Of a stretch of 5,781 nucleotides of DNA, positions 1-5,237 are shown piece after piece. Below the pieces are notes generated by a model. It was not told the origin of the DNA and did not search any database. It saw only the letters and a list, made by a program, of their open reading frames with translations. The stretch covers positions 1 to 5,781 of the forward strand of contig JAICUE010000189.1 in assembly GCA_025936015.1 (NCBI GenBank), given 5' to 3'. The translations under genes were made by a program, and so were the position numbers. Each line of letters opens with the position of its first letter. The stretch's first letter is position 1. Source of the stretch: Gemmatimonadaceae bacterium. Its GTDB lineage: Bacteria > Gemmatimonadota > Gemmatimonadetes > Gemmatimonadales > Gemmatimonadaceae.

Positions 1-91
1 CGCCAGCGAGCGGAGTGGCGGCAGCCACTCGTCCGCCCGCGCACGCGCTGACGCTCAGGCCGAGCAGGACCGTGATGGAGAGGTTCAGCAA
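1..91 (-). CDS. Putative lipoprotein, N-terminal fragment (runs off left edge)
   Basis: The first 30 codons of a minus-strand gene whose remainder lies outside the window. Read from TTG at 91, the protein opens with a hydrophobic stretch (LNLSITVLLGLSVSAC) ending in a lipobox, V-S-A-C, with the cysteine at residue 17. It continues with small residues (AGGRVAAATPLAG), as is usual after lipidation. This is the pattern of a signal peptidase II substrate, so the product is probably an exported lipid-anchored protein of unknown function. There is no in-frame ATG or GTG. The frame is open back to a stop at about 173, and the only other TTG is at 148, which would give a longer, arginine-containing N-region. 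GGTGG seven bases before the TTG at 91 is a weak ribosome binding site. The short N-region lacks a positive charge, which counts slightly against this start. It follows the glycoside hydrolase gene by 99 bases on the same strand. Confidence 0.45.
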   Translation of the reverse strand, partial: MLNLSITVLLGLSVSACAGGRVAAATPLAG

Positions 92-174
92 GCGTAGACC
101 ACCGCTCAGGAGGGGCCGCCATCCGATCGGACGGCCGGCAGATCGCAAGGCTAACGCAGTGCTTCTGGAGCGTC

Positions 175-184
175 AATACAACTG
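175..184 (-). promoter_or_regulatory. Promoter-like element CAGTTGTATT before the lipoprotein gene
   Basis: On the minus strand this site reads CAGTTGTATT. It overlaps TTGACG (176-171), which is followed 17 bases later by TAGCCT (153-148), a passable -35/-10 pair. The same 10-mer occurs on the plus strand at 3331-3340 ahead of another gene. It sits in the gap between the hydrolase stop and the putative lipoprotein start. The promoter role is inferred only. Confidence 0.3.
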
Positions 185-190
185 CTTCGC

Positions 191-2797
191 TCAGTGAAAA
201 TCGAGCTTCACCCACTCGATATCCGCGCTGGGAATGCTCGTCCCGGACGGGCGGAGCGAGAACTGGACGCGCTCGATCGCGTCGACCCTGATCCGGTCGC
301 CGACGCCGCCCCGATCAGGCGGGGCAGCCAGCCAGTAGTTCCATTCACCCGGGAATCCCTCGGGCAGCATTACGCTGCGTGCCGGAACGAACGCCGCGAG
401 CGGAATGGCCTGCTCGCCCCAGGCGCTGTCCGCCCGGACCTCGGCGCTCCAGCTCGTGCCGTCGTGCTCGACCAGCGTGAGGTGGACGACGTCGCCGGCT
501 CTGGCCGCCCGCGAGCGCACGACGACCGACGCTGCCTGCCTAACGTCGGCACCGCGCGCGGCGATCCGGTCTTCCACCACGAGTGACGCCGTGTAGTCGT
601 CGGGACCATGGCCGTTGAATCGAGGCAGCTCGAAATGGACGATCGGCTCCCCGTCCACGGCGGATGTGAGGACCCGGTAGATCCCTTCGCGCCAGCCATC
701 GCCGATCCGCGAGAACGCCAGGCGGCCGACGTCATTGCGGGCGCTGAACAGGGTGAGCGGCGTGGCCGGCGCGACGACCGAGCCGCTCCAGAGATCGTCC
801 CCGGTGAAATTCCAATCCCACGCGCGCTGATGCACGTCCTCAGGGAACGTCGTTCCGATGCCGTCCCTCACCACGGTGATCGCATAGTCGAAGGGGCCGA
901 CCCCGATCGAATCGGCCGGCACCGAGACCGCATAATCGTAGGCGCCCGCGGACTGCATCGGGTAGCGACGGAAGTAATGCTGGTCGCGACGACGGACCGC
1001 GAGCACCACCGAGTCGGGAGCAACGGTGTCCACCACCCGCGCTCGGATCGCGATCGACCTCCCGGCCACGAACTCGTCGGGCGCGCGCACCTCGACGGTG
1101 AGTGGGAGCGTGTCGAGGGGCGGCGCGTGGTACTCGGTCATGCCGATCATCCCGATGCGCCCGGGGAGCTTTGCCCGATTCACTGGCCCGTCGCGAGCGA
1201 GCAGATAGACGCCAGGGGTGACGATGAAGCGTCCGTCGGCGGCGCGCCTGACAGGCGGCGCTTTCGTCGCGCCGGCGATTCGCTGCACGGTGAACGACGC
1301 GCCGAGATCGGGCAGCGCGATGCGCATGGGCCAGGCGCGGGAGATCGCCCGCGTCACGATCTTGTCGGCGCGCTGCAGCTCGAAGGGATCGCGCACCGGC
1401 ACCGCGTCGGGGTAAAGCTCGAGGCGCCACACGCCGGCCCGGACGCGATCGAGGAAATAAATCCCTTCGCCGGCGTAGCGCACCACAGGCGACGACTGGT
1501 AACCAGCGACGCGGGTCAACTGTTCGGGCCGCGGAGGGGCGACGTCGGTCGCACCCGCGTTCAAGTAAGCGTCGGCAGCCGCGAGGACGCTCGAGTTCTC
1601 CTCGTAGCTCACGTGAAAATCGCCGAACGTCGTATTCGCCGGATAGCCGCCGTACGATTTGTTTCGCGGCAGCCGGCGCATTGCCTCGGCGGCGATGACG
1701 GCGCTCATCGCCTTTCGTGGCGTGTAAACGAGATTGAGGTAATGCGTCTGCCAGCCGAGGTTGCGCGAGGCGGTCGCCAGCATGTCGTAGGCGAACATCG
1801 ACGCGAACTGGGCGCCGACGGCGCGCATCGTCCGCACCATCGCGGGATACATGTAGCCGGTGCGCAGGTCGGGCGAATCGAACTCGTAGACGATGCGCGG
1901 GAGCTTCGCCACGACCGGATCGCGCATCGGGTCGTACGAGTCGACGGTGCGCAAATAGTTACCGCGCAGCTCGTGGCCGGAGTTGAGGCCGGTCGGATAC
2001 CAGCCGAAAGTCACGCCATCGACCTTCGATTTCGCGATCGGCGCCGCCATCGCGAAATCCTGGCTGAGGTTGTGAAAGGTCAGTGCCTTCGAGCGGGTGC
2101 TGTGCACCGCATCGACGAGCGCATTGATGTACGACACCGATCCGGCGACGTCCGCGCTGTGATGCGTCGGCTCATTGATCATCTCGACGAAGATCACCGA
2201 CGGATCATCCTCGAGCGCGACGCCGGTGTAGCGATTCACGTGGCGGAGGATCTGCCGGATGTAGTTCGCCTGCGCGGCGATCGCCGCCGGGTTGGTGCCG
2301 AGCTCCGACTTCCGGTAGAAGTTCGCGAACCCGGGCGGCGTGGTGTCGCGCGTCGCATCCGGCCAGGTGCTTTCGTATGTCGTGATCGGCGAAAGCAGGA
2401 TGGAGATCCCGCGCTCGCGGGCGCGAGCGATGAGATAATCCATCAGGTCGAGATGGTCGTTGGCGATCAGGTTCCCGGCGTGATCGCTGTTCTCCCAGTC
2501 TCCCCAGAAGGAGATGCGGAGTGCCGTCCACCCCATCCGGGCGAATTGCGCCATGTCCTCGTCGATCAGCTTCTTGCGATCGCTGGTGAGGTAGCCAGCC
2601 GCGCGATAATCCGACGCGGACGGCAGCGTGTAGTTCGCGCCGAAGAGCGCGAGCTCCTCGTTCGTGTCCTTCCAGCGGATGACACCCGTGCTGTCGACGT
2701 AGACGCTCCGCGCGGGCGCGGCGGCGGGTGCGGCGCGCTGTGCGCCAAGCGGCGATGCGATGGCAACGATCAGCAGCGCGAGACAGCGAAGCCGCAC
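191..2797 (-). CDS. Secreted multidomain glycoside hydrolase, family 5-like (cellulase/mannanase superfamily)
   Basis: Predicted exported enzyme of about 868 residues hydrolysing a beta-linked polysaccharide or glycoside; substrate not determinable from sequence. The reading frame is open back to ATG 2908, but GTG 2797 is preferred. It has GGAGG four bases upstream, it puts a signal peptide first (VRLRCLALLIVAIASPLGA, cleavage near residue 19), and it avoids overlap with the divergent gene. Residues about 33-375 look like a GH5/clan-A (beta/alpha)8 barrel: Arg94 in LRISFWGDW, acid/base Glu209 in the MINEP motif, nucleophile Glu305 in IVYEFD, and Trp349 near the end of the barrel. Residues about 424-537 look like a beta-sandwich (GVWRLELYPDA). 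Residues about 565-643 resemble an Ig-like domain, and 680-868 a carbohydrate-binding or galactose-binding-like domain. There is no C-terminal membrane anchor. The superfamily call is strong. The accessory domain names are judged from pattern only. No transporter or other sugar gene is next to it. Confidence 0.82.
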   Translation of the reverse strand: MRLRCLALLIVAIASPLGAQRAAPAAAPARSVYVDSTGVIRWKDTNEELALFGANYTLPSASDYRAAGYLTSDRKKLIDEDMAQFARMGWTALRISFWGDWENSDHAGNLIANDHLDLMDYLIARARERGISILLSPITTYESTWPDATRDTTPPGFANFYRKSELGTNPAAIAAQANYIRQILRHVNRYTGVALEDDPSVIFVEMINEPTHHSADVAGSVSYINALVDAVHSTRSKALTFHNLSQDFAMAAPIAKSKVDGVTFGWYPTGLNSGHELRGNYLRTVDSYDPMRDPVVAKLPRIVYEFDSPDLRTGYMYPAMVRTMRAVGAQFASMFAYDMLATASRNLGWQTHYLNLVYTPRKAMSAVIAAEAMRRLPRNKSYGGYPANTTFGDFHVSYEENSSVLAAADAYLNAGATDVAPPRPEQLTRVAGYQSSPVVRYAGEGIYFLDRVRAGVWRLELYPDAVPVRDPFELQRADKIVTRAISRAWPMRIALPDLGASFTVQRIAGATKAPPVRRAADGRFIVTPGVYLLARDGPVNRAKLPGRIGMIGMTEYHAPPLDTLPLTVEVRAPDEFVAGRSIAIRARVVDTVAPDSVVLAVRRRDQHYFRRYPMQSAGAYDYAVSVPADSIGVGPFDYAITVVRDGIGTTFPEDVHQRAWDWNFTGDDLWSGSVVAPATPLTLFSARNDVGRLAFSRIGDGWREGIYRVLTSAVDGEPIVHFELPRFNGHGPDDYTASLVVEDRIAARGADVRQAASVVVRSRAARAGDVVHLTLVEHDGTSWSAEVRADSAWGEQAIPLAAFVPARSVMLPEGFPGEWNYWLAAPPDRGGVGDRIRVDAIERVQFSLRPSGTSIPSADIEWVKLDFH
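538..545 (+). repeat. Copy 1 of the over-represented 8-mer GCCTAACG
   Basis: This copy lies inside the hydrolase gene. On the coding (minus) strand it reads CGTTAGGC and encodes part of Asp-Val-Arg-Gln, using AGG for arginine, an uncommon codon in such GC-rich DNA. See the finding on this 8-mer. Confidence 0.6.
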
Positions 2798-2799
2798 AA

Positions 2800-2806
2800 C
2801 CCCTCC
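2800..2806 (-). promoter_or_regulatory. Shine-Dalgarno site setting the hydrolase start
   Basis: The minus strand reads GGAGGGG, two bases before GTG 2797 (four bases if GGAGG is taken as the core). It is the clearest ribosome binding site in the window. It decides the start in favour of the GTG that opens the signal peptide, rather than the upstream ATG at 2908. Confidence 0.65.
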
Positions 2807-2821
2807 GGTGACTGTTCGGTG

Positions 2822-2850
2822 GTGACGCCGGTCCGAAAATAGCGTAGTAT
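2822..2850 (+). promoter_or_regulatory. Weak rightward promoter for the STAS-like gene
   Basis: GTGACG (2822-2827) and TAGTAT (2845-2850) are 17 bases apart, and each matches the sigma-70 consensus at four of six positions. Alternatively TATAGA (2848-2853) may be the -10. Either would start transcription a short distance before ATG 2874. The element overlaps the leftward -10 of the hydrolase gene. Inferred from sequence match only. Confidence 0.3.
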
Positions 2851-2851
2851 A
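2846..2851 (-). promoter_or_regulatory. Leftward -10 box (TATACT) for the hydrolase gene
   Basis: On the minus strand the bases read TATACT, a five-of-six match to the sigma-70 -10 box, in an AT-rich island within otherwise GC-rich DNA. Transcription would start near 2839, giving a leader of about 40 bases to GTG 2797. No good -35 is visible at the usual distance. Confidence 0.4.
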
Positions 2852-2873
2852 GACGCGACGCTTTCGACAGCCG

Positions 2874-3296
2874 ATGACGGCCAGCGTTTTTCCCGGCACG
2901 ACCGGCACGACCGGTCCCTGCCCCGACGCAATGCCAGTCAGCTACGACTTCGAAGGCGATATCCTCGCCCTCCGGCTCGTTGGCCAGTACGGCCCCGCGG
3001 AGATTCGTGCGGCACTCCTCGCCGGGCTCGCCGAGCGCGGAGCGGGAGCGGCCGGACTTCTCGCCGATCTCCGATCCTCGGAGTCGATTCGCAATCGCAC
3101 CCTCGGCGACGTCACCAGCATCACGGGGTTCCTCGCCTATCACGCCGCATCGTACGGGAACCGCGTCGCGATCATCGCCCCGACGGAGGAAGCCTACGAA
3201 CGCGCGCAGTTCGGCGTTGTGGATCTCGCGGCGAGCGGGGTGGTGACCGGCATCTTCCGGGAGGTCGACGACGCGAGGATGTGGCTGCGCAGCTGA
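2874..3296 (+). CDS. STAS/SpoIIAA-like small protein
   Basis: A cytosolic protein of 140 residues from ATG 2874, or 121 from ATG 2931. Neither start has a visible ribosome binding site. The core begins just after the second ATG (MPVSYDFEGDILALRLVG), so 2931 is an equally good start and the first 19 residues may be untranslated leader. In the 121-residue numbering the pattern is alternating strand and helix: strands at about 3-17 and 41-48 (GLLADLRSS), then NRVAIIAP (77-84), and a C-terminal VTGIFREVDDARMWL. A late variable-Phe-Arg strand followed by a helix ending in Trp-Leu is typical of the SpoIIAA-like STAS/SEC14 family (PF11964 type). Members of this fold are often small regulatory or binding proteins; no specific partner or ligand can be named. 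It is divergent from the hydrolase and followed by the orphan gene after about 100 bases. Assignment rests on pattern recognition, not alignment. Confidence 0.6.
   Translation: MTASVFPGTTGTTGPCPDAMPVSYDFEGDILALRLVGQYGPAEIRAALLAGLAERGAGAAGLLADLRSSESIRNRTLGDVTSITGFLAYHAASYGNRVAIIAPTEEAYERAQFGVVDLAASGVVTGIFREVDDARMWLRS
2893..2914 (+). repeat. Short tandem repeat, 9-base unit CCGGCACGA
   Basis: Two full copies (2893-2901 and 2902-2910) plus CCGG. If translation starts at ATG 2874 this encodes a Pro-Gly-Thr-Thr-Gly-Thr-Thr-Gly linker; if it starts at 2931 it is leader sequence. The low complexity slightly favours the downstream start. Confidence 0.6.
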
Positions 3297-3330
3297 ACGC
3301 AGCATGTTGCGCATCGCGCGTCCTGCTGCA

Positions 3331-3340
3331 CAGTTGTATT
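3331..3340 (+). promoter_or_regulatory. Promoter-like element CAGTTGTATT before the orphan gene
   Basis: An AT-rich island (TTGTATTTTTG) sits in the roughly 100-base gap between two plus-strand genes, 60 bases ahead of ATG 3401. Its first ten bases are identical to the minus-strand element at 175-184, also upstream of a gene start. It does not form a convincing sigma-70 -35/-10 pair. A lineage-specific promoter element is the inference. Confidence 0.35.
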
Positions 3341-3354
3341 TTTGTCCTGGCCCT

Positions 3355-3368
3355 CTGACGACTGTCAG
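3355..3368. promoter_or_regulatory. Inverted repeat in the leader of the orphan gene
   Basis: CTGAC (3355-3359) and GTCAG (3364-3368) are perfect inverted copies around a four-base centre. They lie between the promoter-like element at 3331-3340 and the start at 3401. This could be an operator half-site pair or a small leader hairpin. A five-base arm can arise by chance. Confidence 0.3.
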
Positions 3369-3400
3369 CCGGCTGAGAAGTCCCCCCGAGTTTGCTCGAG

Positions 3401-3730
3401 ATGTCCGCGACCGCTGCCCCCCAGACCTGCCCCGATCCGCACGAACCGGATCCGCCCGACGACGCAAAGCTCCGCCAGCTCGAAAAGAGCCTCGTCGTCG
3501 CACTCGTGACGGCCACGCCGGATGCAGTCCGCGCCGGCTCGGCCGACCAGCACGTCCGCGATTACGTCGACTACCTGCACGAGCTCCGCTGTCCCCCCGA
3601 GCACGTGGTCATCCGCGTGAAGCGGCTCCTCCTTCGCGCGACTCGCGGGATGAGTGACGCCAAGGAAGCGGCGGCGCTCTGCGAGGCGATGGTGCTTCGG
3701 GCGATCGAGATCTACTTCGGTCAGCGTTAG
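3401..3730 (+). CDS. Orphan small helical protein, function unknown
   Basis: A protein of 109 residues from ATG 3401; an in-frame TTG at 3392 is a less likely start. I do not recognise the family. Residues 8-21 are rich in proline, aspartate and glutamate (TCPDPHEPDPPDD) and probably disordered. The rest looks mostly helical: about 22-38 (AKLRQLEKSLVVALVTA), 48-63 (ADQHVRDYVDYLHELR), 67-82 (basic, HVVIRVKRLLLRATR) and 85-107 (SDAKEAAALCEAMVLRAI). There is no signal peptide, membrane segment or known catalytic motif. The Cys at 10, 64 and 94 do not form a recognisable metal site. The composition would fit a small soluble regulatory or adaptor protein, but nothing supports a specific role. It has its own promoter-like leader, so it may be transcribed apart from the STAS-like gene. 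Its TAG stop is part of a copy of the GCCTAACG 8-mer. Coding is supported by the long clean frame and the well-formed helix pattern. Confidence 0.65.
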   Translation: MSATAAPQTCPDPHEPDPPDDAKLRQLEKSLVVALVTATPDAVRAGSADQHVRDYVDYLHELRCPPEHVVIRVKRLLLRATRGMSDAKEAAALCEAMVLRAIEIYFGQR

Positions 3731-3732
3731 GC
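3725..3732 (-). repeat. Copy 2 of the over-represented 8-mer GCCTAACG
   Basis: On the plus strand it reads CGTTAGGC. It supplies the last codon (CGT, Arg) and the TAG stop of the orphan gene. It directly abuts the left arm of the hairpin at 3733. Confidence 0.6.
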
Positions 3733-3777
3733 AGCGCGCGAGCCGCTCGGCGCGCCGCGGTCCCGAGCGCGCGCGCT
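3733..3777. terminator. Strong GC hairpin between convergent genes (probable bidirectional terminator)
   Basis: AGCGCGCG (3733-3740) pairs with CGCGCGCT (3770-3777), and immediately inside it CGCTCGG (3744-3750) pairs with CCGAGCG (3763-3769). This gives 15 base pairs with one three-base bulge (3741-3743) and a 12-base loop. It fills the gap between the stop of the orphan gene (3730) and the stop of the persulfide dioxygenase gene (3777-3779). There is no T-tract on either side, so it is not a classical intrinsic terminator. A hairpin blocking or stabilising both transcript ends is the likely role. Confidence 0.55.
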
Positions 3778-5207
3778 CAGCTCTCGCGCTGCACCGGAAG
3801 GCCGGCTCGCTCCCAATCGGCGAAGCCGCCGGTCATCGTGATCACGTTGGACAGTCCGTGAGCGCGGAGCACGCTCGCGGCGATGGCTGATCGCGCGCCG
3901 CTCTGACATTGCATCACGACCGGGCGCTCGTGCGGAATTTCAGCGATGCGATCCGGCAGCTGGCCGAGCGGGATGTTGGCGACGCCTGGCAGGTGCCCGG
4001 TGGCCCATTCGGAATTCGCGCGCACGTCGATCACGGTCACGTCGCCCCGCTCGAGCTGCGCAGCCAGGTCGGCGACGCCGATCCGCGCGCTCGTCACTAC
4101 CTCGCCGCCGCGCTGCGCAAGTTCCTCCAGCACGTCGGACGTGAAATAACCGGCAACCCGGTCGAGGCCGATCATCGCGAGCGCCCGCACCGCGTCGTCG
4201 GCGCAGCGCGCGCACGATTGCTCGACGACGAGGTAGACCGCGCGGTCGTAAGGCAGCAGCGACCCGGCCCAGGTGCTGAAGCTGCGATTGAGCGGAATGT
4301 TGATCGTTCCTGGTGCATGACCCGCCGCGAAGTCCGCCGCGGCGCGCGTGTCGACCAGCAGTGCTCTGCTCCCGAGGAGCTCCCCGAGTCGTGCAGCCGT
4401 GAGCTGCTCCGGGCGCTGAGCGTCGCCGAGCAAGCGCGGTCCCTCGCGATTGACGCGCTTCATCTCGGCGAAGTAGCGCGGGGGCTCCGGCTGGCCGGCG
4501 AGCACCGTCTCGATGAACGCCTCTTCGCTCGTTTCCCTCAGCCCCCAGTTGGCGATCCGTTCGTAGCCAAGCGTCGTCGACGGGACAGCGCCTAACGCTT
4601 TCCCGCAGGCCGAGCCTGCGCCGTGTCCCGGCCACAGCTGCAGATAGTCGGGCAGCTGCTTGAAACGTTGGAGACTCCGGTAGAGAGCGCGCGCGCCGTC
4701 GCGCATCGTCCCGGCCACCTTCGCCGCCCGCTCGAGCAGGTCCGGCCGGCCAACGTCGCCGGCGAAGATGAAGTCGCCGGTGATCGCGCCCATGGGACGA
4801 TCGGTCGCCGGAGTGTCGGTGACGAGGAAAGTGAGGTGCTCCGGCGTGTGCCCCGGCGTATGCAGCACATCCAGCCTGATGTTCCCGACGAGAATGCTGT
4901 CCCCATCGTGCAGGAGAGTCGCGTTCGAGTCGCGCGCAAAGGCGTACCGCCAGTCCTCGCCCCCTTCGCCGGAGAGGAACATGCGTGCGCCCGCCTGCTC
5001 GGCGAGCTCGCGCGTACCCGAGACGAAGTCGGCGTGAATGTGCGTTTCCGTAACGCGGGTGACGCGCAGCCCCTCGGCACGCGCCGCACGCAGGTACTGC
5101 TCCGCATCACGATTCGCGTCGACGACGATCGCCTCACCGGTTGCCGCGCACCCGATCAGGTAGCTCGCCTGCGCGAGATTGTCATCGTAGAACCGCTTGA
5201 GGAGCAT
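3777..5207 (-). CDS. Persulfide dioxygenase-rhodanese fusion (CstB-like)
   Basis: Predicted cytosolic non-heme iron enzyme of 476 residues that oxidises low-molecular-weight persulfides and handles sulfane sulfur through its rhodanese parts, as in CstB of sulfide detoxification. Residues about 1-260 are the metallo-beta-lactamase-fold dioxygenase. Probable iron ligands are His56 (THIHAD motif, with His58 and Asp60), His120 (HTPGHTPEH) and Asp145 (TGDFIF). WPGHGAGSACGKALG (192-206) contains Cys201, at the position of the reactive cysteine known in staphylococcal CstB. Residues about 265-365 form a first rhodanese domain without the usual active-site loop, though it has a C332-A-R-C335 motif. 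Residues about 375-474 form a second rhodanese domain with the active loop CQSGAR, catalytic Cys434. ATG 5207 gives the expected N-terminus (MLLKRFYDDNLAQASYLIG); no clear ribosome binding site precedes it. It lies 30 bases after the phosphatase-like gene on the same strand, probably one transcript. Family assignment is strong; physiological substrate is inferred. Confidence 0.9.
   Translation of the reverse strand: MLLKRFYDDNLAQASYLIGCAATGEAIVVDANRDAEQYLRAARAEGLRVTRVTETHIHADFVSGTRELAEQAGARMFLSGEGGEDWRYAFARDSNATLLHDGDSILVGNIRLDVLHTPGHTPEHLTFLVTDTPATDRPMGAITGDFIFAGDVGRPDLLERAAKVAGTMRDGARALYRSLQRFKQLPDYLQLWPGHGAGSACGKALGAVPSTTLGYERIANWGLRETSEEAFIETVLAGQPEPPRYFAEMKRVNREGPRLLGDAQRPEQLTAARLGELLGSRALLVDTRAAADFAAGHAPGTINIPLNRSFSTWAGSLLPYDRAVYLVVEQSCARCADDAVRALAMIGLDRVAGYFTSDVLEELAQRGGEVVTSARIGVADLAAQLERGDVTVIDVRANSEWATGHLPGVANIPLGQLPDRIAEIPHERPVVMQCQSGARSAIAASVLRAHGLSNVITMTGGFADWERAGLPVQRES
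4590..4597 (+). repeat. Copy 3 of the over-represented 8-mer GCCTAACG
   Basis: This copy lies inside the persulfide dioxygenase gene, where the coding strand reads GCG-TTA-GGC (Ala204-Leu205-Gly206). TTA is normally the rarest leucine codon in DNA this GC-rich. It falls four codons after the functionally important Cys201. Confidence 0.6.
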
Positions 5208-5237
5208 CAGGTCCGGGAGAAAAAGTTATGGCCCTGC

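Noticed and set aside
33..122. Minus-strand ATG at 122 as the start of the left-edge gene
   Set aside because: It gives an Arg/Pro-rich sequence in a different frame with no signal peptide. The neighbouring frame with the lipobox is far more protein-like.
123..146. CGATC...GATCG inverted repeat as a terminator for the hydrolase gene
   Set aside because: Only five bases pair around a long loop, there is no T-tract, and it lies inside the probable promoter and leader of the next gene.
15..197. Plus-strand frame of 60 codons at the left edge
   Set aside because: It is antisense to the lipobox-containing frame and has no coding features of its own.
608..2842. Long open frame of 744 codons on the plus strand
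   Set aside because: It lies antisense to the hydrolase gene. Its translation is rich in Arg, His, Asp and Gly without domain structure, the usual shadow of a GC-rich gene. The minus strand shows catalytic motifs and a signal peptide.
2205..3503. Open frame of 432 codons on the minus strand
   Set aside because: It crosses the hydrolase 5' end, the divergent promoter region and two plus-strand genes. Its composition is Arg/Ala-rich with no recognisable motif.
3909..4635. Open frames on both strands inside the persulfide dioxygenase gene
   Set aside because: They are out of frame with a gene whose metal and rhodanese motifs are unambiguous, and they show Arg-rich shadow composition.
4592..5137. 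Minus-strand frame of 181 codons overlapping the dioxygenase domain
   Set aside because: It has Ser/Arg-rich low-complexity translation in a second frame of the same strand, with no family features.
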